The notes under the pieces were generated by a model that saw nothing but the letters and a program-made list of their open reading frames with translations, was not told the DNA's origin and ran no database searches. Positions 26,283 through 34,992 of a stretch of 64,000 bases of DNA are shown here, piece by piece (position 1 is the first letter of the stretch; every line of letters starts with the position of its first letter). A program made the position numbers and the translations under genes. Source of the DNA: Marinibacterium sp. (GTDB taxonomy: Bacteria > Pseudomonadota > Alphaproteobacteria > Rhodobacterales > Rhodobacteraceae); the NCBI GenBank assembly GCA_017643305.1, contig JAEPNQ010000004.1, forward strand, positions 1-64,000, read 5' to 3'.

Positions 26283-26726
26283 TCAATCAAATTTCCGGCT
26301 CGGCGCCAGCACCATCGCTTCGCCCACCAGAACTTTCTGCGTGCCCACACGGCAGACGCAGTCCATTTTCACCCGGCGTTTGGCGTGATCGATATCAACC
26401 ACCGTTACCTCCGCGTGCACCACGTCACCGGGTCGTACAGGGGCCAGGAATTTCAGCGACTGTCCCATATAGACCGTGCCGTGCCCCGGCAGCTGCTCCC
26501 CGATCACAGCGGAAATTAGGCCGGCCGTTAGCATGCCATGGGCGATGCGGCCTTCGAAGATCGTATCCTGCGCATAGGCGTCGTCCAAGTGCACAGGGTT
26601 GCGGTCGGTAGACACTTCGGCAAACATCTCAATGTCCCGGTCGGTGACTTCTTTTCGCAGATAACGTGACATGCCCATTTCGATGTCTTCGATGCAGATC
26701 GTGCCGCGTGGAAGGTTGTCGAGCAT
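26283..26726 (-). CDS. MaoC-family (R)-hydratase/dehydratase
   Basis: 147-residue hot-dog-fold protein with the hydratase-2 signature: DRNPVHLDDAYA supplies Asp and His, and FEGRIAHGML follows. Such proteins hydrate enoyl-CoA to (R)-3-hydroxyacyl-CoA (PhaJ-type) or act on other CoA esters. I chose MLDNLPRG at 26726, preceded by a GGGGG run; an ATG 12 bases upstream lacks a ribosome site. It is downstream of the HAD gene on the same strand with 95 bases between, so it probably has its own start of transcription or a shared one. Confidence 0.85.
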   Translation of the reverse strand: MLDNLPRGTICIEDIEMGMSRYLRKEVTDRDIEMFAEVSTDRNPVHLDDAYAQDTIFEGRIAHGMLTAGLISAVIGEQLPGHGTVYMGQSLKFLAPVRPGDVVHAEVTVVDIDHAKRRVKMDCVCRVGTQKVLVGEAMVLAPSRKFD

Positions 26727-26821
26727 GGTGGCCCCCATAGAAAGGTAATTTTCGAACAGTTGGTAGCTTTTCCTGGTAACTTAATTACTTTGCGCCTGCA
26801 GAAAATCAACCTCTAATTCTC

Positions 26822-27700
26822 CTATCGCAGAAATCCGATGGTATAGGTTGGCATCATCATTTCCTTTTCCAGATAAGCGCTTAGCGCGTCTGGGTCCGGA
26901 TCGGTGCGGGTTTTTGTCTCAGCTGCAGCCAAACCGCCTGAAATAAACAGCGAATCGATGTCTTCGCCCATTGCCCCGGCAATGTCGGTCTGTATGCCGT
27001 CACCAATGGCCAGAATGCGGCCATCCGGCATCACTTTGTCGATCGCGGCCAGCCTGCGCCGGGCGAGGTCATAGATCGGCGGATGCGGTTTTCCGAAATA
27101 GAGGCTTTCCCCACCCATCTCGGTATAAAGCTCTGCCAGTGCGCCTGCACACCATTCCCGCACATCCCCCCGGTCCACCACCATATCGGGGTTTGCACAA
27201 AGTAGCTTCAGCCCTTTCTGCTTGGCGTAAAGAAACTGCGCCCGGTTCTCTGCTGGATCGGCCATCGGGTCGAACGGGCCGCAACAAACGATCCCTTCGG
27301 CTTCTTCCAGCGGAACGCGGGTGATCTCGAATGGGTCTTCAATCAGCTTGAGCGGTTCGAAAAACCCGCTGTCCCGGTCCCATTGGCCCATGAAGAACAC
27401 CTTCTGCCCGACCGCACCACGAAACATTGCCGACCGCGCACTGTCGCCCGAGGTTGCGATTGCGTCCCAGCAATCATCCGGCACGCCGAAATCCATGCGG
27501 AGCTGATTTTTCACGCCCAGCTGGGGCCGGGGTGAATTGGTGACCAGCACCACCGTGCCGCCACCCTGTCGATACGTGCGCAGGGCAGACACCGCGTCTG
27601 GCAAGGCGTGCACACCATTATGCACACAGCCCCACAGATCGACGAACAGCGCGTCATAAGGGGCGGAGATATCGCTAAGGGCGGAAATGATCTGGGTCAT
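26822..27700 (-). CDS. HAD-superfamily hydrolase, class IIA (TIGR01459-like)
   Basis: 292-residue cytoplasmic phosphatase-like protein. The first HAD motif is DALFVDLWGCVHNG (nucleophile Asp; the usual second Asp is Trp-Gly in this subfamily), motif II is VTNSPRP, and the C-terminal metal motif is AIGDGIQTDIAGA. This form is typical of the alphaproteobacterial class-IIA family of unknown substrate, related to NagD. It follows the aldose-epimerase-like gene by 27 bases on the same strand. Confidence 0.87.
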   Translation of the reverse strand: MTQIISALSDISAPYDALFVDLWGCVHNGVHALPDAVSALRTYRQGGGTVVLVTNSPRPQLGVKNQLRMDFGVPDDCWDAIATSGDSARSAMFRGAVGQKVFFMGQWDRDSGFFEPLKLIEDPFEITRVPLEEAEGIVCCGPFDPMADPAENRAQFLYAKQKGLKLLCANPDMVVDRGDVREWCAGALAELYTEMGGESLYFGKPHPPIYDLARRRLAAIDKVMPDGRILAIGDGIQTDIAGAMGEDIDSLFISGGLAAAETKTRTDPDPDALSAYLEKEMMMPTYTIGFLR

Positions 27701-27727
27701 AGGAAATCCTTGGGTTGATCCCGCAGG

Positions 27728-28612
27728 TCAGAGGGTAGGGGTCACGTGATAGGCGAAACGGGCGGTCTGCCCCGGTGGAAGCTTAAGGCTGCCGGGCCGG
27801 TCCCCCAACTGGGCGGATGCACCGGTGCGGGCATGCATGCCGTGCCAGGGTTCGACACAAAGAAATGGCGCGCCGCTTGGTTTAGACCACAGCGCCAGGT
27901 GGGGCAGGGCTTCAAAAGCAAAGCGGAGGGAAGGCCCATTTTCTGCTCCGTATGTCAGTGCCTGACCGGCGCCTTCGGGAAAGATCATGGCATCGTCCTC
28001 AAACTGTGCGGGATCCAGCGCCAGATACCCGTCCGAAAACGGCGATGGCAGCCGGTCTTCCGGCAGACGCTTGTCGCGAATGCGGGCCAGCGGCGGTTCG
28101 CCCCGGTTTTCCAACTGCACCCAATGCGGCTGATCCTCGGCTCCCGGCAGGGGCCATAGAAACGCCGGGTGAAAGCCAAACCCAAAGGGCAGGGTCTCTG
28201 CCCCGATGTTTTCCACCTCGGCGACAACCGCCAGCGTGCCGCCGTCCAGCCTATGGGTGACGGACAGCGCAAAGTTGAACGGGTATTGTGCGCGGATCTG
28301 GGGTGTGGGTGTCAGCCTGTGCGTGCAGGACGCCGCATCCTGGGCTACCAGATCGAACACCGATTGCCGGGCGAAGCCATGCTGCGCCATCTCCGCCGAA
28401 AAAGCCCCGATCTCGATGACACCCCCAGGGGCCGGGCCAACGATCGGGAAAAGAACTGGCGCGCGCCCGGACCAGTAGGCCGCACCGCCGTGCCACAGAA
28501 ACTCTGTCCCCTGGCATCGCAGGTTCTGCATTTCTGCCCCCAGAGCCACAACCGTCAGCTCCAATGTATCATTGGCCAGTGTGATTGCGTCTTCCTGCTG
28601 CTGGCGAGACAT
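27728..28612 (-). CDS. Aldose 1-epimerase family protein
   Basis: 294-residue beta-sandwich protein of the galactose mutarotase-like superfamily. Conserved pieces are the LWHGGAAYWSGRAPVLFPIVG segment (about residues 40-60), FGFGFHPAFLWPLPG with the active-site His, and VEPWHGMHAR near the end. The best match in style is the YeaD/LacX group rather than true GalM. The start at 28612 (MSRQQQED) was preferred because the 15-codon extension upstream looks non-coding. The downstream HAD gene is 27 bases away, suggesting a two-gene sugar-phosphate-related unit. Confidence 0.85.
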   Translation of the reverse strand: MSRQQQEDAITLANDTLELTVVALGAEMQNLRCQGTEFLWHGGAAYWSGRAPVLFPIVGPAPGGVIEIGAFSAEMAQHGFARQSVFDLVAQDAASCTHRLTPTPQIRAQYPFNFALSVTHRLDGGTLAVVAEVENIGAETLPFGFGFHPAFLWPLPGAEDQPHWVQLENRGEPPLARIRDKRLPEDRLPSPFSDGYLALDPAQFEDDAMIFPEGAGQALTYGAENGPSLRFAFEALPHLALWSKPSGAPFLCVEPWHGMHARTGASAQLGDRPGSLKLPPGQTARFAYHVTPTL

Positions 28613-28737
28613 TAACCTTATTCTCCGGGCCACTGGGTTGGTGCCGTTATGACGCAACCGCGCGCCGGGCGGAACCTGGCTTTCGCAGGCTGGACACTGG
28701 CACCAGAGCCGGGTTCAGTAGCACTGGGAGGACCCTA

Positions 28738-29883
28738 ATGACCGATCACCTGTTTCTGGAACCCGAACACCAGATGCTGCGCGACCAACTGCGCCGCTAT
28801 ATCGACGACCGTATCAAACCCGCGGCAGAGGCCTGGGAAACTGATGGCATGGTCCCGCGTGATGTGTTGCGCGAAATGGGTACGTTGGGCTTTCTCGGCG
28901 TGCGCTATCCCGAAACCTTTGGCGGCAGTGCGATGGACACCCGCGCCACTGCGGTACTGGCTGAAGAACTAGGACGGTCCACCTATTCCGGCTTTGCCAT
29001 CACGGTGCTGGTGCATACTGATATGGCTTCGGTCCACCTGTTCAACGCGGGCAGTGACGCGCTGAAGGCGCGCTGGATGCCGGACATCGTGGCCGGGCGC
29101 GCGATCACGGCGGTGGGGGTTACAGAACCTGATGCCGGGTCAGACGTGAAAGGCATGCGCACCCGCGCGCGCCGCGAAGGGGACAGCTATGTGCTTAATG
29201 GCTCCAAGATGTTCATCACCAATGGCGTGCATGCCGATCTGTACTGTGTCGCCGCCAAAACCGACACTGACGGCCCCGCGAGCCAGGGCGTAACCATTTT
29301 TCTTCTGGAAAAGGGCATGTCGGGCTTCAATGTCAGCCGTGCGCTGGACAAACACGGCTGGCTCAGCTCGGACACGGCAGAGCTTAGCTTTGAGGACGTG
29401 CGCGTGCCTGCTACTAACGTGCTGGGCGACGAAGGGCGCGGGTTCTACGCCATCATGCAGAACTTCCAGAACGAACGGATCGTCCTTGGCGCCATGGCCA
29501 TGGGCGAAGCACAGTCTGCCATCGACCTCACGCTTGACTACGTGAAAAACCGCAGCGCCTTTGGCGAACCGCTGTGGAAGAAACAGGCCATCCGTCAACG
29601 TCTGTCCATGCTGGCTGCTCGCGTCGCCGCCGCGCGGTCTTTTGTTTACCAGGTGGCAGCGCGAGATGCAGCAGGCGACGAAGTGGTGCGCGAAGTTTCC
29701 ATGCTTAAGGCGCTATGTGGCGAACTGGTGAACGATGTGATGTACGACTGCCTGCAATTTCACGGCGGTGCCGGCTACCTGCGCGGCTCCGCCATCGAAC
29801 GCATGGCCCGGGACGCACGCGTGCAAGCCATCGGCGGCGGCGCGACGGAGGTGATGTTGGAGGAGGTGGCCAAGCGGTTGTAA
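28738..29883 (+). CDS. Acyl-CoA dehydrogenase
   Basis: 381-residue FAD enzyme introducing a double bond into an acyl-CoA. Motifs are the substrate/FAD loop GVTEPDAGSDVKGM, the NGSKMFITNG strand, QNERIVLGAMAMG and the C-terminal IGGGATEVM, which marks the IGGG subgroup in which the catalytic Glu is placed earlier than in MCAD. A GGGAGG site precedes the ATG at 28738; the frame runs upstream into the divergent epimerase-like gene. It is monocistronic and convergent with the SDR gene at 30152. Chain length or branch preference is unknown. Confidence 0.92.
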   Translation: MTDHLFLEPEHQMLRDQLRRYIDDRIKPAAEAWETDGMVPRDVLREMGTLGFLGVRYPETFGGSAMDTRATAVLAEELGRSTYSGFAITVLVHTDMASVHLFNAGSDALKARWMPDIVAGRAITAVGVTEPDAGSDVKGMRTRARREGDSYVLNGSKMFITNGVHADLYCVAAKTDTDGPASQGVTIFLLEKGMSGFNVSRALDKHGWLSSDTAELSFEDVRVPATNVLGDEGRGFYAIMQNFQNERIVLGAMAMGEAQSAIDLTLDYVKNRSAFGEPLWKKQAIRQRLSMLAARVAAARSFVYQVAARDAAGDEVVREVSMLKALCGELVNDVMYDCLQFHGGAGYLRGSAIERMARDARVQAIGGGATEVMLEEVAKRL

Positions 29884-30052
29884 GCAGGGCCAGGTGTCTA
29901 CCATTGGAGCAAGGGAGACGTGTTTTTTGCGCTGACGGAGAGTGCGTTGGCAGAAACCTGCGAACCACATCATTTGGCGCCAGGGTTGGCGGATTGGAGT
30001 GGTGCTTTCGAAATGCAACCAAAATGTAATGAGCTGTGGTCACTCCGTGTAG

Positions 30053-30087
30053 AAAAAACCGGCGCTGCATCGCCAGGCCTGCGCCGG
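30053..30087 (-). terminator. Rho-independent terminator for the SDR operon
   Basis: Read on the minus strand: CCGGCGC (30087-30081), 15-base loop, GCGCCGG (30065-30059), then TTTTTT (30058-30053). It lies 65 bases downstream of the SDR stop. Confidence 0.75.
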
Positions 30088-30151
30088 AGCCGCGTTCAGC
30101 GGAGATAGCAAAACAGTCCGCCCGATCGGGCCGGGTCTTGCAGGATTAAAC

Positions 30152-30913
30152 TTACTTTGGCGCCATCCGGATTGCGCCGTCCAGGCGGATGGTTTCGCCG
30201 TTCAGCATTGGGTTGGTGATGATTGAATTCACCAGTGCTGCGTATTCGGTCGGGTCGCCCAGACGGGTCGGGAACGGCACCTGCGCGCCCAGTGAATCCT
30301 GTGCTTCCCGCGGCAGCGATGCCAGCAGCGGGGTCAGGAACAAGCCCGGCGCTATGGTCATAACGCGGATGCCATAGCGGGCAAATTCCCGGGCAATTGG
30401 CAGGGTCATACCCACGATACCCCCCTTGGACGCGGCATAGGCCGCCTGCCCGATCTGGCCTTCATAGGCCGCAACTGACGCGGTGTTGATGACCACGCCG
30501 CGCTCTTCCCCAATTGGGTCCGCGGTATGCAGAGCGGCCGAAAACTTGGCCAACACGTTGAAGCTGCCAATCAGGTTCACGTTGATGATGGTTGAAAACG
30601 TTTTCAATGGCACTGGGTTGCCTTCGCGGTCGATGACCTTGGAAGGCGCCCCGATCCCGGCGCAATTGACCAGCACGCGCGCCGTGCCGTGTTTCTCAGC
30701 CGCCGATGCCACGCCCGCCTCTACTTCGGCTTCGTCCGCCACGTTGACCTTAACGAAATGGCCCCCGATAGCAGCAGCTTTTTCCTGGCCCATATCTTCG
30801 TTCAGGTCAAAGATCGTAACCTTGGCGCCATTGGCTGCCAGCATGTCGGCGGTCGCCCCACCGAGGCCGGATGCCCCGCCGGTTACGATTGCGGCCAGTC
30901 CATAAACATTCAT
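30152..30913 (-). CDS. SDR family 3-hydroxyacyl-CoA dehydrogenase (HSD17B10-like)
   Basis: 253-residue short-chain dehydrogenase. NAD-binding TGGASGLGGAT (about 11-21), the FDLN acidic residue after strand 2, NCAGI (about 83-87), and the catalytic Ser-Tyr-Lys in NTASVAAYEGQIGQAAYAASK are all present. The sequence resembles type-10 17beta-HSD-like enzymes that oxidise short or branched 3-hydroxyacyl-CoA. It lies 31 bases after the acyl-CoA ligase on the same strand and is downstream of a relic acyl-CoA dehydrogenase, which fits a beta-oxidation-like operon that has lost parts. Confidence 0.9.
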   Translation of the reverse strand: MNVYGLAAIVTGGASGLGGATADMLAANGAKVTIFDLNEDMGQEKAAAIGGHFVKVNVADEAEVEAGVASAAEKHGTARVLVNCAGIGAPSKVIDREGNPVPLKTFSTIINVNLIGSFNVLAKFSAALHTADPIGEERGVVINTASVAAYEGQIGQAAYAASKGGIVGMTLPIAREFARYGIRVMTIAPGLFLTPLLASLPREAQDSLGAQVPFPTRLGDPTEYAALVNSIITNPMLNGETIRLDGAIRMAPK

Positions 30914-30944
30914 TCCAGGTTCCTCCTTTGGATGTCAGATACAT

Positions 30945-32525
30945 TCAGCTGTCGGCTGAGGAATGATTTTCCCAATACTCGTCTTTCAGGCGGCGTTTGA
31001 CCATCTTTCCCGTGGGTGTACGTGGCAATGTTTCGCGGAAATCTACGCTGCGCGGGGCCTTCATGTGGGACAGGCGGGATTTGCACCAGTCAATCAGCTC
31101 CGCCACCTTTGCATCATTACCCAAGATGCCGGGTTCCAGCTGCACAACCGCCTTTACCTCTTCTCCCATTTCCGGGTTCGGCACGCCAAATACAGCCACG
31201 TCGGCCACCTGCGGGTGGCTTGCCAGCACGTCTTCGGTTTCCTGCGGATAAATGTTCACACCACCGGAAATGATCGTGTAAGACGCCCGATCCGTCAGAA
31301 ACAGGTAGCCTTCCTCGTTCACATAGCCCACGTCGCCCAGCGTTGAACATCCGGGCCAGGCATAGGCCCCGACTGTTTTTTCGGGAGCATTGCGGTATGC
31401 AAATTCGATCCCGCTGTCGAAATAGATTGCTCCGGTAGCGCCAATAGGCAGTTTGTGGCCATCCTCATCCAGCACGGCAATTTCGCCCAGCAATGATTTA
31501 CCCACGGTGCCAGGGTAGGTCAGCCAGTCCTCCGAAGTGGCCACAGTCACGCCATTGGCCTCGGACCCGGCGTAATATTCAATCAGGATCGGCCCCCACC
31601 ATTCGATCATCTGCCCTTTGATGTCTTTGGGGCAGGGGGCAGCGGCATGAAACGCCACCTGCAACATGGATATGTCCGCCTGTTCCCGCACCTCCTCGGG
31701 CAGGCGCAACAGCCGCACGAACATGGTTGGTACCACCTGCGTGTGCGTCACGCCATAGTGCGCGATCAACTCCAGCATGGTGGCGGCGTCGAACTTTTCC
31801 ATCACAATTGCGGTGCCGCCGATCATCACTGTCATCATGGTGAACCGCAGCGGTGCGGCATGATACAGCGGCGCGGGCGACAGATAGACCGAGGCCGCAT
31901 CCATGTCCGCCATGTCTTCGCACAGCACCGTCATCAACCCGGGAATGACGGTATCGACTGGCTGTCGTTCGAAGCTGCGCACAATGCCCTTGGGCCGCCC
32001 CGTCGTACCGGAGGAATAGAGCACATCCGCCCCCGCGGCCTCGTCCTTCACCTGCATTGCGGGCATGCTGTCCTGCACCTTCTGCCAGTGTAGATCGGGA
32101 TCATTACATGCGCCGGAAATGAAGAACCGGGTATCGGGGCACTTTCCCTGCAACTCTTCTATAAAATGCGCAAATGTGTCTGACAGAACCGCGATCTGGG
32201 CGCCACAATCGGTCATGATGTAGGCGATCTCATCCACTGTCAGATGGGTGCTGATCGCCGTGTAGAACACACCGCTGCGCTGCGCGGCCCAGGCGAGGCC
32301 CAGAAAATCCGGCCGGTTTTCAAACAACAATGCAACGCTGCCGCCCAGACCGACGCCCAGCGCACGAAACGCTTGCGCGCCACGATTCGACAGGTCGTCA
32401 AGCTGCGCAAATGTCAGCGTCTCTCCCGACTCTGCCATCCGGTAGGCAACCTTGTTCGGATGGCTCTGTGCAAATGCCGATATGTGTTTCAAACTGGCTC
32501 CCCCCAAGTAAGTGCTTGGTGTCAT
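30945..32525 (-). CDS. AMP-dependent acyl-CoA synthetase
   Basis: 526-residue ANL ligase activating a carboxylic acid as its CoA ester. The P-loop is YSSGTTGRPKG, followed by EYYAGSEANG, LGDVGYVNEEGYLFLTDR and PRTPTGKMVKR with the catalytic Lys. The fatty-acid-type core suggests a medium, branched or aromatic acid. The ATG at 32525 (MTPSTYLGG) was preferred over 19 extra upstream codons; no strong ribosome site is visible for either. It is followed by the SDR gene and preceded by the decayed phosphotransferase/acyl-CoA dehydrogenase pair. Confidence 0.88.
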   Translation of the reverse strand: MTPSTYLGGASLKHISAFAQSHPNKVAYRMAESGETLTFAQLDDLSNRGAQAFRALGVGLGGSVALLFENRPDFLGLAWAAQRSGVFYTAISTHLTVDEIAYIMTDCGAQIAVLSDTFAHFIEELQGKCPDTRFFISGACNDPDLHWQKVQDSMPAMQVKDEAAGADVLYSSGTTGRPKGIVRSFERQPVDTVIPGLMTVLCEDMADMDAASVYLSPAPLYHAAPLRFTMMTVMIGGTAIVMEKFDAATMLELIAHYGVTHTQVVPTMFVRLLRLPEEVREQADISMLQVAFHAAAPCPKDIKGQMIEWWGPILIEYYAGSEANGVTVATSEDWLTYPGTVGKSLLGEIAVLDEDGHKLPIGATGAIYFDSGIEFAYRNAPEKTVGAYAWPGCSTLGDVGYVNEEGYLFLTDRASYTIISGGVNIYPQETEDVLASHPQVADVAVFGVPNPEMGEEVKAVVQLEPGILGNDAKVAELIDWCKSRLSHMKAPRSVDFRETLPRTPTGKMVKRRLKDEYWENHSSADS

Positions 32526-32615
32526 GCGGATCGGAACGTGGCAAGCGCATAACGGCTCGGATCGTCGTGCCTGTGGCCGCAAGCCGGACGCGATTCCACG
32601 TTGCGGTACGGGCTG

Positions 32616-33045
32616 CTATGCTGCGGCAACCACTTCCATGCCGTGTCGCCCAAAGGCACGGGCCAGCCGCATCGCATGTTTGCCGGCATCGCGTGCGGCA
32701 TTGTCCTGCGCGGCGCGTTCGGCGATCCCGATGAAGATCAAACCGAACCGGAAAAATGCGAAAGCCTCATGAAACGGCGTCAGCACATGCCGCCCACCGG
32801 ATCGGGCATTGTATTCCGTAAGGAACTCCGCCTTGTTTGGGATGCCCATCGCCTGCCAGCTCAGGTCCGCCAGCCTGCCATATTCATCCTGCCGCGACGG
32901 CCAGCACAGGTAGAAAAAGCTGAGGTCAGCCATCGGGTGGCCCAGCATGGACAGTTCCCAATCCAGAACGGCAGCAACCTCGGGCCGGTCTCGGTGAAAC
33001 ATCATGTTGCCAATGCGGAAATCGCCATGCGTGATCGTGCAGGCT
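32616..33045 (-). pseudogene. ACAD10/11-type aminoglycoside-phosphotransferase-like gene, 3' fragment
   Basis: The frame from ITHGDFRIGNMMFHRDRP through VLDWELSMLGHPMADL to the stop at 32616 is the C-terminal half of an APH-fold kinase of the kind next to acyl-CoA dehydrogenases. HGDFRIGN (normally HGDFRLDN) and VLDWE are the catalytic and metal motifs. Its N-terminal half is gone; upstream the frame runs into the out-of-frame acyl-CoA dehydrogenase relic at about 33035-33048, marking a deletion junction. Confidence 0.8.
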
Positions 33046-33358
33046 CCATCATGTTGCCGTGATCCGGCGCGGCAGAGCTGAACACCATCAGCCCAAAGAT
33101 CGACCGGCTCATTTCCTGGTAACAGACCGCCATCCCAACATAGCCGACGCCCCGGCCAACCCGTTCCTGCGGCAGTTACAGGCACCATAGCCCGGCCGCC
33201 TTGGCCTCGGCTCGGACTTTGTTTAGCAGGTCCTCGTTGATGTGTTCGTGCCCGTCACAGCCGGCCGGGTAGGATTTAAGTGGGATCAGCCGGTCATTTA
33301 CAAAGGCGGCAATCTCGCACCTCAGTTTGTCCAGGTCGGGTGAAATCGAGAAATCCAT
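33046..33358 (-). pseudogene. Acyl-CoA dehydrogenase, 5' fragment with a nonsense codon
   Basis: Starting at 33358, MDFSISPDLDKLRCEIAAF and KVRAEAKAAGLWC are the N-terminus of an acyl-CoA dehydrogenase of the type paired with APH-like kinases. A TAA at 33176-33178 interrupts it, after which the same frame continues VGYVGMAVCYQEMSRSIFG and SSAAPDHGNMM before meeting the phosphotransferase fragment. The catalytic domains are missing. The 12-base word CATCATGTTGCC occurs at both 33000-33011 and 33047-33058, on either side of the junction. Confidence 0.8.
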
Positions 33359-33968
33359 ATTGGGCCCTCACGGTTTGGAAATGGGACCGCTTCGGGCCCG
33401 GTGGCCTTTCTCTAAACGCCAAGCAAGTCCCGGCGATCACCGTGTAATTTATTATCCCATGATCGGACAATGGATAGCTGAACAGTCAAGATAGCCAGAC
33501 CACTGGCTTGCCGACGCAGAGTCCTTTTGCAAAATTCGCCGAGTCTGGCTTAGACATTCAACCTTCATCGCCGCCCTTGCCCCGATTATCGAAGGTGGCG
33601 ACGCGGTCATTTGCCACGACATCGGATTTCACGCGCTCATAAGCTGGGCCAGCAACAACGGCGCGCTGGATCTAGTGGCGGCCTCGGTTGAGATCTTTCT
33701 GTTTCCAGCGAAAGAAAGCTTTACCAATCTATTTCCACGGCCCGCCATAAGCTGGCGGAAGCCCACGCCAAGGTCGCCCGCGCCATCGCCCTGCGATACG
33801 CGGATGCGGCACGGATGCAGCAGCACAGCGGAGATTTTCTCAAGGGGTTTAAATTAGCCGGGCTATACATTCACGCATCTATGGATATGCGCTTTGCCTG
33901 ACTCATATCTGACCATGTGCGTCGTGGCATCCCACAGGACACCACGGCGCAGTTTCAGAGAGCCGAAC
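33359..33968. other. Intergenic stretch with a possible decayed reading frame
   Basis: About 610 bases between the acyl-CoA dehydrogenase relic and the pyrophosphatase gene. On the plus strand a frame around 33540-33730 reads IAALAPIIEGGDAVICHDIG, and after an apparent shift another frame reads KLAEAHAKVARAIALRYADA to a TGA near 33900. The residues look protein-like but I recognise no family and find no start, so I do not call a gene. Confidence 0.35.
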
Positions 33969-34886
33969 TCAGACTTTCAGGTTCGGGATGATCTGTTTCT
34001 TGCGGCTCAGGATGCCGGGAAGAACCACGCTGTCACCGCTCACAGTGGCATCAAAGCTCTTTTCCGCAACGGCTTTGACCAGATCGTTCGGAACCAGCAG
34101 AGTGGCTTCTTCGTTCAGGATGTCGATGACAAACAGCAGAACCTGGTCAACGCCGTCCTCTTCCGCCACGCTGACCATGCTTTTTACCAGCGAAGCCTGA
34201 CGGTCTAGCACAACGGCTGGTGCGGTCGTTTCCAGGACCGACACGCGGAACTTGGTGCCATCGACTTCGTATTCCTTCGAATCCATCCGTAGCAGTTCCG
34301 CGTCCGAGAAGGACGACACGTCCGATTTGGCCGCGAACATTTCCGCCGCATAGGATGGAATGTCGATGTCCAGATCAGCTGCCAAGTTTTCAGCCACGGC
34401 GCGGTCATGGTCGGTGGTGGTGGGCGACCGGAATTCCATCGTATCGCTCAGGATACAGGTCAACGCTGCGCCCTTGATCGCTTCGGGCATCTTGGCGGCA
34501 TCGTCGCCCATCAGGTCCACCATGATCGTCGCGGTGCAGGCAAGCGGACGCACGGTAATGTCGATTGGACCCTTGGTTTCCAGCCCGCCCACCAACTTGT
34601 GGTGGTCGATGATGGCCTGAATATCCGCGTTGTTGATATTGGCGGGCAGCTCAGCAGGGTTGTTGGTATCCACGATCACCACGGCGGCATCATCGGCCAC
34701 GTCCGAGATGATTTCCGGCTTGTCCAGGTTCCAGCGCTCCAGCATAAACGCGGCTTCGGTGTTGGGTTCACCCAGCAGCTTGGGCGCGGCAGCCACGCCC
34801 CGTTCGTTCATGTACCAGGCCCAAAGGATGGGTGACCCAGTGCTGTCTGTGTCAGGCGATTTGTGGCCGAAAACTTGCGTCGTCAT
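33969..34886 (-). CDS. ppaC: Manganese-dependent inorganic pyrophosphatase
   Basis: Family-II pyrophosphatase hydrolysing PPi to phosphate in the cytoplasm, 305 aa. DHH-family motifs are all present: GHKSPDTDS (about residues 7-15), VDTNN, IIDHHKLVGG, and DTMEFRSPTTT; the C-terminal DHHA2 domain ends SRKKQIIPNL, carrying the substrate-binding Arg-Lys-Lys. The ATG at 34886 (MTTQVFGHK) is the natural start; 24 further upstream codons are unsupported. AAGGA precedes it. Family-II enzymes without CBS domains, like this one, are normally constitutive. Confidence 0.95.
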   Translation of the reverse strand: MTTQVFGHKSPDTDSTGSPILWAWYMNERGVAAAPKLLGEPNTEAAFMLERWNLDKPEIISDVADDAAVVIVDTNNPAELPANINNADIQAIIDHHKLVGGLETKGPIDITVRPLACTATIMVDLMGDDAAKMPEAIKGAALTCILSDTMEFRSPTTTDHDRAVAENLAADLDIDIPSYAAEMFAAKSDVSSFSDAELLRMDSKEYEVDGTKFRVSVLETTAPAVVLDRQASLVKSMVSVAEEDGVDQVLLFVIDILNEEATLLVPNDLVKAVAEKSFDATVSGDSVVLPGILSRKKQIIPNLKV

Positions 34887-34992
34887 GGCAAAAGAATCCT
34901 TCGAAAAGGGGGAGAATTTGCGCGCCTTATAAGAGCGCACTTGCCTCTTGTCACGCACCTGAGTCAGGCTGCGACGCTTGGACCGGTTGGGC

